Shown here: piece after piece, positions 1 to 12,291 of the stretch
How the letters are laid out: each line of letters starts with the position of its first letter
How positions within the stretch are numbered: position 1 is the first letter of the stretch
NCBI GenBank assembly: GCA_012064415.1
Contig: SSNU01000313.1
Coordinates: 411,687 to 475,686, forward strand
DNA length: 64,000 nt
DNA from: Gyrodactylus bullatarudis
Taxonomy: Eukaryota; Platyhelminthes; Monogenea; Gyrodactylidea; Gyrodactylidae
Direction: 5' to 3'
Translations under genes and position numbers: made by a program
The notes under the pieces: model-generated
What the model saw: the letters and a program-made list of their open reading frames with translations, nothing else
What the model was told of the DNA's origin: nothing
Database searches by the model: none

Positions 1-861
1 TGATCATTATAACTGTAATTGAAGCAAACTTATTTACTACATTTTTGTTACTGTTTCGTTATTATTGAGCGAAGAATAACCACATGCCCGTCTTTGTTTG
101 TTATACATTACTGGATGAAAAAGATTATTGAACATTTTTGATAAAAAAGCGTTTTTAAAAAATTCTGCAAACTCACTGGAAGAAATTACGTCATGATTCA
201 AAATCATAAAATAAAACGTTTTTAAATGTATAATTAATGGGATGATTAATTTTATCATATCGAGAGGCGGTTTTGGAAAATTTTCCCTATTGCTTACACC
301 TTTTCATAGCTTTCTCGAGTACGATACCGGTGTAGGGAGGAGGGTTTTCAACTTATTTTTTTCTTATATCACTGCTCTGCTAAATAAGCTAGATAAACAA
401 ACTACATGTGTTATATTTGAAATACATACAATGAGATATATTTGAAAAATATTTGATCAATTTAAAAAATCAAAAACTATTTTTTTTCATAAAAATTAAG
501 GTAGAAAACGTAAATATTAATCTCTAATTAGGATAAAAACATGATGGACGGATCCTAAGTAAAATAAGGAGAATTATTTAAATAAAAATTCTGACCGAAA
601 TTGAGTATTAGGGAAAAAACAAGTCATGCGATCATAGTATTTAGTTGGCCATTTACTTAATGATGAAAATCTTATCAGATAATCATTCTCCTTTTTTAAG
701 AGTCAAATGTTTTTTTAATAATTTACTCATGAAATAGCTAAAAGAGTAAAAATTAAATTTTCTCTCTTGAAATTTACTCATTGGACCGGGTAAGCTTTTG
801 ACAAAAAATCTTGAAAAACTCTAGAGAACAGTCATTACTTTTCAAATTTTGGAAATTTATC

Positions 862-1574
862 TAAACCTAATTGACATGAAGATGAGAATTTCCTATTTTT
901 ACAAAAAACTCAATATTTTTATCCAGAAAGTCAGGAAAAAATTTATTTTTTGGATTCCACTATGAAATGAGCTGATTAGTTTTGAATACAAAAAAATTTA
1001 ATCTGACCAAAATTGAGCCGTTTTTTGAATTTCGGAAATGTTTCAAATTTCCACTTTTTCAACTTTCAAATCCAAAATTTTTATCGATTTCAAAGATTTG
1101 AAGCAGATAAATATTGATATTTAGGATCAAAATTAGACGAAGATTTCGAATCCCTGCAAGAATTCAAAGAAATTCGTCATTACGGTGGGAAATTGAACCA
1201 TTTGAATTTTTCGATTATCACGAGGTAAAATAATCGAAAATATAGAGATTGAACTTCTTCTTGGAAAGAGTAATTTTCTCTCAAATTCTACGGCCAAATT
1301 CGAAATCTCCGTCTAATTTTGATCCTGGATATCAATATTTAACTGCTTCAAATCTTGGATAATCGATAAAAATTTTGGATTTGAAATTTGAAACATTTCC
1401 GAAATTCAAAAAACGGCTCAATTTTGGTCAGATTAAATTTTTTTGTATTCTAAACTAATCAGCTCATTTCATAGTGGAATCCAAAAAATAAATTTTTTCC
1501 TGACTTTCTGGATAAAAATATTGAGTTTTTTGTAAAAATAGGAAATTCTCATCTTCATGTCAACTAGCTTTAAA
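862..1574. repeat. Foldback element, arms about 330 bp
   Basis: The left arm starts CTAAACCTAATTGACATGAA near 862 and is followed by a long block that returns as its near-perfect reverse complement up to about 1574. The two arms pair almost to the centre near 1205-1250. There is no coding capacity inside, so this looks like a non-autonomous foldback/MITE-type element. The outermost bases of the two ends differ slightly (CCTAATTGAC against the reverse of GTCAACTAGC). I could not define a certain target duplication. Confidence 0.85.
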
Positions 1575-2542
1575 TAATCTATTTCTTGCATCATCATGTA
1601 TTTTAGCCCCCTGAGAAAAATAAATGGATTTCACTGAAGAAAATCACGTTTCCAAATCTCACTTGTATCACTTACATATGATGAGTCATTATCTGTTACC
1701 TTCAAAGAGAGCTTGAGGCTAATCTTCCACCAACCTTTCTGATCATACTATGATTCCTTCATGATATAATCCTCAAACTGAAATACCCTTTAGGATTATT
1801 ATAAATTCTCGAAATCTTTTTCTTAATTGTTTTTAGTACAGTTGTATCAGAAAGTAAAGTCCTATCAAAAATATATAGTCTAAACATAACACAATAACTT
1901 TATCAAAATATTCAATAAATGTACAGTTTTTTCAGTATTTGGAAGATCAATCATTTTTCTGCAAGTGATTTATTATTAGAGTATATTAATTTGCATCAAT
2001 AACGTGTTATTATAATTAGAAAGAAGATGTATAAATTTACAAAATTGCAAATTACAATTGCATTTTTCAAATCGTAGTAACCAAATTATGATTTCACTAT
2101 TCGATGGATATTATCAAGCTGTAAAAAATTAGATAAAAATTTCCTTTAAAAATTACAGTTCTGTTAATTTTTTCACCTGAAAACATATTTTTAAGTATAA
2201 AATATTTGAATTGGTACTTTTTCTATTATCGTCATATTCTAGCCAATAGGATTCAAGGTTAAACAGACTGTCCGGTTATTCCTATCATTCCTGTATTTAT
2301 CAACAGATTTTATCTATTTATGGTTTCCAATGATCAAAATATGCTCTTATATTCAATTTTCTTCATTAATTACCTCATAACTAATATTGAAAGGGGTTTG
2401 ACACCTAGTGATAACATTGTGTAACTGCTATCTAGTAGCATTAGTAGCCATTTTTGGGAATTTCATAAAAATTAAGTACAAAGAAAAAACGGACTTGATT
2501 ATTTCAAATTTACTGAATATATTATTATTATATTTTATCTAT

Positions 2543-3020
2543 ATCTAAACCTGAAGATTGGCATGAAGATGAGAATTTACTTTTTTTTACAAAAAAACTC
2601 AATAATTTTCTCCGGAAAGTTAGGAAAATATTTATTTTTCGAATTCTATAATAAAATCAGCCAATAAGTTGAGCAAATTTTTCGATTTTCCACAATAATG
2701 ACAAATTTCTGTGAATTTCTGCAGCCCAATTCGAATTATTTGTCTAATATTGGTCTCGAATATTTGCATTTAACTGCTTCAAATCTTTGAAATCGATAAA
2801 AATTTTGGATTCGAAAGTTGAAATAGTGGAAATTTGATGCATTTTCGAAATTCGAAAAACGGCCTAATTTTGACGTCAGATTGAATTTTCTCCGGAAATT
2901 TTTTTAACTTTTCCCAGCTTATTGGCTTATTTTATCAGGGAATTCCAAAAATAATTTTTTTCTTGACTCTCCGAAGAAAAATATTGAGTTTTTCTCATCT
3001 TCATGTCAATTAGGTTTAGT
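2543..3020. repeat. Second, shorter foldback of the same family
   Basis: Its ends share the CTAAACC...GACATGAAGATGAG terminus of the element at 862-1574. Its left side resembles that copy, with scattered mismatches and a shorter centre. The arms pair from about 2545-2700 with about 2890-3020. It is non-coding and more diverged than the first copy. Confidence 0.75.
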
Positions 3021-4783
3021 TCTCAATTACCAAAATGATTTTGACAGTCATATCGATGGCGCTATCTCCTTTTCAACACACAACTAATTTTAGCAACATT
3101 AAAAGCAGAATCAAAAGGTTAAGCCAGATTGATTGTTGACTTTCATTTGTAAATTTCCCTTTTTATTAGGACTAAACAGATACTGGATTTTATAATTGAT
3201 GTATCTCTATTTTACCAAAGAATTAGGTTGGAAGATGAATCGGAATATGATTCTAAACACGCAAATCGTTATATGAAAGATGATTCTATGGAAATTTCAA
3301 ATGGAGATTTTACGAAGTTTTGTATTATCCAAATATAAAAACTCTAAGACGTGAAAACAAAATTGAGGACGATAACTGAACAAGTGAGAAAGAAAAATAA
3401 TCCAAGACTTAGTGAAGTAAAATGTTGGCAATGTTTGGGATGGATTAGAACGTGTTTTTATGATAAGATGTGAATTAAATGCAGGTTGGAATGTACAACA
3501 TTAAACAGAAACATTAAACAAAAAAACCTCAACAAATTATCGTAGCTGGAAATAAAGTTGTTATGATGAATGTTTGATTAAATTCTAGGTTACTGAGAAT
3601 CATGTGTTGTATTTAGAGGGGGAGAAAGAAAAACACGAAATTTAAGGAAAATTATTGTGTAATTTTATAATACTGTATTTTATAAAAGTACGATTCAGGT
3701 ACATTTTACTTCTTGATCTCATTTGCATTCATTCAAATTGAAAGACAATAAAAATTATTAATTTATATAAAAATTGGATCTCTAACTTAGGGATGAAAAA
3801 CGTGAACAATTTTTATTGAAGATAAAAGAAGTTGAAACAGTTTTCATACTCTCCGGAAAAAATGGCTTTTTCCAGGAAGTGTATTGATAGTCTTTTTGTA
3901 TGTCAGAAATTCATTTCGTGAGCTGAATCTAGTGAAAAGCATGTACCAAAGGATTTTCTATGATATCTAATTTGATTGATGATATCTAAAACTAACTCTT
4001 CTCCTGGGTATTAACTATAGACTCAGGAATTCTTTTAATTCAACTCTCAATTTCTTTCGCCTATCATATAAAAATAAGCTTTCTGAAAGTGAAGACTTGA
4101 CTAATTTAAAATTTTTCATGGGGCACACTTTTGATCTAAACTATAAATTATTCTAAATTCCTTCTTTACTCTTAGCTTCACTAACCAGATTAATTAATTT
4201 GCTTTCAGACTAGTTTTTTATTAAACAAGCTAGCCGATTAACTTTATTGCCCTCAATTTCATGAGCTATAGATAAATTCGCTATTTTGTATTCAGATGAA
4301 CCTATGTTTTATATTTTTGAATATAACGATTAGGGGGAATCAAATCTAGTATTAATTTTTCCGAACAATGTTTCGGCTGCAATGCGAATTTGTTAGATCT
4401 AACTAAGAAAATACCATTTATGAAATTTAAATCCGAGATTTTAAATTCTCTGATACCCCGAACATCTTAAACATATCCCAAATTAATCGGAATTGTTTTA
4501 CTAGAATATGCAGTCCTGATTAAAAATACCTTACGAACCTATTTCTATTTGAAATTGCATTCAAACGGCTCAAAATTTAGATTTTAATCGATTTTAGTAG
4601 AAAAATTCATTAAAAATAGTTGAGAAATTGTAGAAATTATTGAGGATAACATTTCTAGTTTATTTATCTTGGAGCAAATTTGGGATGAAACAGTACCTCG
4701 AACCAATAGTCCTCTGCTTAGTTTGCCTAAGATACCTTACACATTAGGTCACCTAAAATTTAACGAATAAATAAAATTTATTA

Positions 4784-5040
4784 TTGTGGCGCAGTGGTAT
4801 CTCTCTCACCTCTTACTCACAGCCCTAGGTTTAAACCGTCCCACATCGGACACCCTTTGCCTGTTCTCTTAGTTGTAAAATTATTAATTATTATTAGGGC
4901 CTCAAAAAGTCCTAAAAAGTCTATTTTTTCCCAAGGATACTGTGGCTCCGAGGATTAATAACATATTTAAAAAAATTATTTATCATGATCCGGATCAAAG
5001 TTATAAAGTCTTAGATCGGTCTTATTTTCATGATAAAGTC
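4784..5040 (+). repeat. tRNA-derived SINE
   Basis: A tRNA-like head at 4784-4848 carries an A-box-like TGGCGCAGTGGT (4787-4798). About 30 bases later comes a B-box-like GGTTTAAACCG (4829-4839). This is the spacing of an RNA polymerase III internal promoter. The AT-rich body that follows (about 4870-5040) is repeated nearly unchanged at 24282-24445, where the tRNA head is missing. A functional tRNA gene is unlikely because no full cloverleaf or acceptor stem is visible. Confidence 0.6.
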
Positions 5041-8000
5041 TTAGTTTTAGGTCTTAAAACGCAATTATCAATTTAAGACTGAACAGAATCAAACAAAGAG
5101 AACAGCGTGCTTGTTTCCCATTGGTAGTTTCCCAAGCATAATTTTGTATATGATATGCTTTCACACTATTTACAAATGTATATCATACATGAAACCATAT
5201 ACATGTATTAGCTTTTGTATATGATATTGACCAATCAGAATCGTTCTTTCCATATCGATTTTCAAATATTTTTGGTTTTCCACGATAAATTGAATACAAC
5301 ATTATTAGACCGAGAGTAATTCCCTGTCAAAATGAATCATTACATTCAGAAGGACTGTGATGTGGATGGATTTCACTATAATATCAAGTTAAATTTTAAT
5401 ATTAAAAAAAAATTAAATATTAGTTTTACTTATAAGTAGTTTAACTATTATCTGTGAAATTTTGATATGTCTTAATTTAAGACCTAACGTTGAGAAATAT
5501 TATTTTAAGTTCTTAAAAAATGATTTCAGCGTTATGAAACTTGAGGCCCTAATTATTATATGAATAATTATTGTTTTAATCCCAATGAGGTTTTAATCAT
5601 TGTAATACAAGCCCATAAAGGCGTCAGAGATATGAAATTTTTTTTATTTTTCTTCCCTCAGATTTTTCACACTATCAATATTTTCACACCTTTATCTAAC
5701 ATTTTTCCACTTGAAGACTACATTACATTTCCCACAAGACAACCAAAGATTGGATCTTTCTTTATTTAGTTTTATATGAAAATTCTTCATTTCCATGGAA
5801 GAATTCCTGAATTAGAATTGTTAGATTAGATGGAAATATCCAAGAATTTGTCAGTTAATTTATGTTTCTTTTATTGTAGATTCTATTCTTCTTTCAATCC
5901 AGGTCAATCCAATGATTCAAATAATTCGAAACATTTAATCAATTTTATTACTATGCATCATTGTGTAACATCGTATTAATATAACAGGTCTGTTTCGCCC
6001 AACTCAATAAATTGCCAGCCCAATACCCGAATCATAGTCGATAAAAAGGCTAGAATACAATCCCCTAGAATCTATCAAAGTTTTATTCTTGTCTTCAAGA
6101 CTGAATGCAGTGTGATGACTTTCGAATTATTACAACTTTCCTATTGTGAATTTATTTTCAAATCTAGTACAATAATATTCTCCCCCCTCTTTTTGCATAA
6201 ACTGAATTTTTATCTGTTATTATAACATTTTTTGAGGTTACAGCTTTCCCTTTTTTATTTGTTCGCCTTTTTTCTCCAAGATCGAAGAAATTAGTACATT
6301 TCCTGAGGAGAAAATCCCAGTTGTAAATAGTGAAATGCACAAAAAAAGTTTTCCATCCAAGGAACTATTATACACTTCCGATTTCTATGTTTCTTTCTCC
6401 CTGGTTGAAGAAAAAAAAATCAAGATAAATTGAAAATCTAGATGGATGAAAACTACATCAAGATGACGATGTCTGTTTTCTTTTTTTTCGAATGTGTCAT
6501 CATTTGATGATAATGAAAATTCAAGAAAGAGGCATGTCAATTCTGGAAATAAGGAAAGCTTTTAGAAATGTTTTCTTTCTAGAAGCAACATTTTTTTGTT
6601 ATTAGTTGAGAAATATAAAATATCGATATAACCGATATCGTTACGTTAAAGAGAATTGAAATAAAAATCAGTATATATATCAGAAGGCAGATATATTCGT
6701 AAAAATGCCAAGAACATACTTTTCAGTCTTGGGCAAGCTGTTTTCTTTTGATAAAATTACTTTTTAACTGACAAACTGATTCAAGGTTGTATCAAAACTT
6801 TTAATAGATAACAAGTAACAGCTTGTTAAGGTACAGGTAAAAGTGGTCTAAATGTCTGAGTACTACTACTCGAGAAACATTTCCTCACAAAGCCACCACA
6901 AAAATTGATTGCTTTCGATAATAATATTTTTATATTGTCTAACTACTTACAAGTAAAAACATGATTTTTCTCGCTAATTAATGTGCAGTGTGTGTGAAAT
7001 GAGAAAATTAAAAGGGTGAGATTAGATAGTAGTTTTCCCCCTCATATTTTCTCCAAGTATACTTTTAATATCGATGACATAATTTAAAAAGCCCTTGCTC
7101 TCTTTTTCAGTCAGATAAATTATTGCAGAACAAGAGGGGCAGACTCCAATTTCCGTTGATTGGACCTTATAAATTATAACTCAGTCTGTAAAATCTGGGT
7201 CAAACAAAATTCATTGATTTTTTCAAACATCAAATAAAGTATCATTATCGATGGAAGTCGGACTGAGAATAACTGGTAAGACATATATAATTTATATTCC
7301 TTTTTCAAACATGTACTATATGTTTCTTCGGAATAAGAGGAATGATGTAGAATGAAAGGTCTAATTAAATCTCAAAAGAATTTTATTGTTTTTCTTCAAC
7401 CATATTTCAATTCAAAAAAATTTTCTCCTAAAGAAATTGTTGTGGTGTTCATTATTTGCTCTCATTAAATAAAAAGGAACGATCACGAAGGAAGGTGACG
7501 AGCGAGCATTTTATAATCCCAATAAAACTAGACGCCCAAATCATTCAAAGGCTTAAAACCAAGGCAAATGAGATATCGATCGAATGCCGAGCCAGTGAAT
7601 CTCAATAGTCACAAGAACTCAACTATATTGATTAATCTTCTAACTTTCGAGAAGAAAGGTGTTGTGGTGTTTGAATATAGACCAAGTCATTGCCTAAACC
7701 AAACTCACAAGAATTCAGGGTAATGGTCTAAATCAGTTACAGCGAAAATTCCCCCTTGTCTAATCTAGTTTCAGTGTCGAAATGGACCAATCAAAATGAA
7801 TCAATGATACTCGATGTATTCATACCTATATTCAAGTATTAAATGGGAGGGAGAGGTATAAGTATATTGCATTTTTTGACCTATTTAACCTGTTACTAAG
7901 TTATAAAAACGAATCAAGCCTTTATTACAATTAATTTTAAACCAATCTATAGAAATAGACTCACAATAATATATGTAAAACGATTCTAAATGAGATTCTA

Positions 8001-9120
8001 ATGGGAATTCCATTTAATAAGGATTATTTTGATCCCATCTAAGAAAGTCGATTTTCTATTGAATTTAAAATATAATAATAAGTAGATGAAAACCTTTTTT
8101 TACTAATATTAGTTCTTTTATATAAGTTTAGATATCTCTTTGAGACTTTTTATTATTTTGAGATCTTTTTAGGGTAAATTATGAAATAAATTATGTGATA
8201 TTGTTTGGACCTGCATAAAAACTGAGAGTTCCGAATTTGAATAATCGCCTCATTTAGGGAGAATCTCATGAATGGGTTGAATGCATGCACTGCCTCTTAG
8301 TTACTGTTTATTTTTTAAATGTCCAGCTATTTTATAACTATCTCCCTTTGGTTTGGAGCTCACCTTAATCATCCCCTAACAAGGCCCGCCTATACATACA
8401 GAGGGTGATATGTCGATAAAATTATGTTCTACGGTAGAACTTCTACCACAAAGTTTCTTGCTATCTCTTCTGAGTTACATAACCTGAAAATATCAGGACA
8501 TCAATTAATGACGAAAAAACGGTTTTGATACAAATTTGTTTTGAAAAATTGAACCAGTCCGTATACATACCATGCAAATTGCAATAGTTCACCAGTATAA
8601 AATTAAGCAAAAATTTTATCTACCTTTTTTCCAAAATTTTGCCTGAAAAATGCCTTTTTCTGGTTACCCTAACAATTACAAAATCGCTCTCTATGATTAA
8701 TATATTGTGAAAATTCAGGTAAAATTGATAATAATTTATCTATAGAAACATTAAATGCAGTTGTAAAGATGAGAAATTTAATCAGCAAGAAAATAAACTT
8801 TTTAAATCTATAAAATGAAAAATGATTTCAAATATCATTGAGTTGTTAGTACTTGAGTTAGGATAACTAATGCTAAAATTGCACAAAATTGCCTATTTAA
8901 GATTTGATGATTTTTTTTGAAAAAAAAAACATTAAATAAAACTGTATCATGAATCATGATTATAAAATGATATCATTGATACTGTAGGACAGTGTAGGTG
9001 AAGGAATATACAGTCGGAACTGAAACTCGTTGGCCACCCCAGTCCGAAGAAAATAGAGCGAAAACCAAAATTTCACAAGGAATTCATTGGTGCATGCAGT
9101 TTTCATTTTAATTCGCGTTT

Positions 9121-9646
9121 TTAACCCTTCATGTTCAAATTATTATTTTTCATCATACAAATGAGAAAATTTGCAACCTAACCAAAATAATTACGCTAAT
9201 TCTGAATCTGAATTCCTTTTCGTAAGCAGACTTATAATTTCAAAGATAATAGAGGTTAAAATAGGCATTTTTTGGATCTAAAACCATTCATCTTCTAAAC
9301 TATGTGAGATATCGAGCAGGCAATTGCATATTTGAAATCTACGACTATTGTTTTACGATAGGAAGTGATTGTATTTTTTTCTAAGACCTAAGCAAATTGG
9401 TTTTCAAAAAAACGTTCTAAATATTTTTTAAATATTTCACAACATTTTCAAAAAATTACGCTTCTTAAGTAACTATGGTGTGCATCAGTGAAAAGCTATC
9501 TTCATGAATTATACATAATTTTGTAGCTTAATAAATTTCCTTTCTAATGAGGGGTAAACAAAGTGTTTTAGGTATCTTTCAGTAAAAATTATCGCCCGAG
9601 AAAGAGTTGTGTTCCACTGGTGGAACAATGGGACATGAAGGGTTAA
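9121..9646. mobile_element. piggyBac-like MITE flanked by TTAA
   Basis: The unit is bounded by TTAA at 9121-9124 and 9643-9646. Just inside are 12-bp terminal inverted repeats, CCCTTCATGTTC and GGACATGAAGGG, which match at 11 of 12 positions. TTAA target sites and CCC-beginning ends are the hallmark of the piggyBac superfamily. The roughly 518-bp interior has no transposase frame, so it is a non-autonomous element. A truncated relative lies at about 22850-23177 and a diverged left-end relative starts near 10588. Confidence 0.75.
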
Positions 9647-12291
9647 GGATAAAATTTGAGTTTTTAAAGCTTTATTGCGAGTTTCAGAGAGGTTTTAGAG
9701 AGTTCAAAAGCATCTTAGTATATAAAAGAGAAGTTCCTTTTTCATAGGAACATAAAAGTTTCCCTTCAAAGGCACTCTAAAAAAACTGTTTTATGTAGGT
9801 CTACTTGTAAGTGACCGATCAAAATCAGGGTTTTGGATCACATAGTGAAGGGGTGTGAATCAAGTATACGTTTATTCGAGCTTAAAATGTTCTAGTTCGA
9901 AATATAAAAAAGTGCTGATTTCAAAAATAGTCAGGGCAAGAAAATCAGTCCATCAGATCTTAAGTGATTGGATCTTGAAATTCAGATCATATTTTTATTG
10001 AAAATCTGTATTTTTAGGTTTCTTATAAGGGTGATATATAACAATTAAATGATGCCAAAATTTCATTTATCGATTAAAAAAATATTCTTGAACTTTGTAA
10101 TCTGATCCTTAGCCAGCCGTAGGGATACTGATGAATAAAATTTGCAACCCGAAATTTATCAGATTAAAATATTTTATTATTGCCTTATTATTGGTGTCTT
10201 ATACTGTTTTTGAAATTATTCAATCTATAGATACTGAAAAAGATGATACTGCAAGTGTAAATTTCCCAAAAATAAATCTGAGGTTAACTAAAATTTTATG
10301 TTGAATTGTATTGATTTCTTAATGTTATAATGCTATGTACTTGAATTATTTAATTAAATTCATACTGGCATAGTCAGGTAGAAAGCGTACAAATTAAAAT
10401 TTACAACATTTCAATATATACTGCTTGAGATGAATCCAACTATGGATACTATCCAGGATTATTCTCCAATATTCTCTATTCAAAGATCGATAAATGTCGA
10501 TGTAAGGGAGAAATCTCCCCGTTCTTCAATCTTAGTTTAGCTATTGTCTTTGATTAACAAAAAGATAACTTTAAGTTTTGCTCTCCCTTAACCCTTAAAG
10601 TCCCAGAGAAATTTTATTTCATGACTCGCATTCAATCTTCTGTCTATTTAATGGTTTGTGAATACGAATCTACATTTGTTTTAACGCAATTATTTTTGGT
10701 TCAGAAGTTATCGATCAAAAAATGTGTCATTTTTTGATCCAAAAACAGGTTATCTTTGTAGCAGATAGAGTTCAGGCGATTGCATATTTAAATTCTAGAG
10801 GTATGATTCCTCGATAAAAGTTATCTTACTTTTTAACCCTGGGAAGTAGGTTTTCAAAAAAACGTTTTAAACAAAAATTAATTATTTGAAAAAAATCAAC
10901 TCATCAAGTCTTGAGTGGAGGACCACTTTTCTTCAAAAAGCTAACATGAAAACTCACCGCAAGGGATTCGTTTTCATTTCATCGATGTTAAAAAGCCCTT
11001 AGTTTCATTGTCATTCAGAAAAATTGCTGCAAAACAAGAGGGGGCAAATGTTCTACAGATTAGTCGATTAGATTTCCTTTGATTACAGGTCTCTTGCAAC
11101 TCTCTTATTCAGGACTATATTGAATTTAAAAGAATCTCTGGAGGAGTTGAACCTAAATCAATAGATGATAGGAAAGTTATGATGAAAACTTTAATCTTGG
11201 AAGTAAAAGTAAATTTCCAACCTCTATCGGCACTGTGATAGTAATTATTAGGCTAGGGGGAAATTTTTAACCTCATATTAGGACCAACTTTTCTGATAGA
11301 ACTACTATCAATTCTAAGCATTATTTTGTATTGAAGCATGTGTCAAAAATGCTTCTTCATTATGTCATTCAATTTTAAAAATCCAAATTTTCTTCAAATC
11401 GCCGCTCAACTTTCAATGAATTTCTACTACGCAATCCATTTAATGAGTTTCTTAATTTTTCTCTTCAGAAATAGTAATCTTATCATCAAGAGGGGCTTCA
11501 TGGTTAATTTCGTTATTTTATCATTTCCATGGGATGTTGTGGGAAAAATGGGCAATGACATAATGGAGAAAGACTGTCACACTTTAAAATTATGCAAAAC
11601 ATGATCTGAGGACTAAAATTTATCAGAAAAGTAAATCCTCTCGTGAGTTGTTTGGAGAAAAAAAAATCTCACCCTAGCCTAGTAATTCATATTCCAAAAT
11701 GTAATGGAACATTTTCGATTTTAGCTGGTATAATGTTAAAAAATGTTTGATTTTACATCTTTTGTGAGTTCATCAAGATTGTATTGGCTACAGAATATTT
11801 TTTCTCGAAGAGTTACAATGATTCAAGTGGACCAATAAAAATTGAATATCTCAATCGAATGGTAAATAGTTAACTTCATCTCTAGCTCCAACTAATAAAA
11901 AGATCCATCTCAGAGATTAAATTGTATTATTATTACTTTAAACTCGAGCATACAATTGCATAATAAACCAGGATTGGCGAAGCAAAAGAGAAGAAGTACA
12001 AGTACAAATTTTTCACTCAAGGATTACTATTCTTTGAAAGTTTCAAGTTGAAAAAAAAATATTACGTAGATTTCAACAAGATTTTCTTTCCTTCCTATTA
12101 AAAATCGTTAAAAAAGTAAATATTGTCAAAAGATACTAAATTGTAAAAAGTGTATCACCTATTTCTCTTCTCGCCCATCTGAGGAGATTAACAACAATTC
12201 TAGCCAACGGATAAGAAGCAAAACAAATGACAAATTCAAGGACTGTCGTTGATAATTACTGTGAATTTTCATTTGATTATTTTTAGTTAAA

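Larger units (their letters stand above)
1..12286. other. Gene-poor intergenic region with repeats
   Basis: I find no convincing coding exon over about 12.3 kb upstream of the kinase gene. The longest open frames (under 90 codons, for example 11338-11604) match no family I know and have no supporting splice structure. The region does contain two foldback elements, a tRNA-derived SINE, a TTAA-flanked MITE and a diverged piece of the same MITE starting near 10588, all listed separately. Untranslated 5' exons or enhancers of the kinase gene could lie here but cannot be recognised by eye. Confidence 0.6.

Noticed and set aside
4784..4848. Functional tRNA gene
   Set aside because: Only A- and B-box-like motifs are visible, with no acceptor-stem pairing or anticodon arm, and the segment is attached to a repeated body. 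A SINE head is the better reading.
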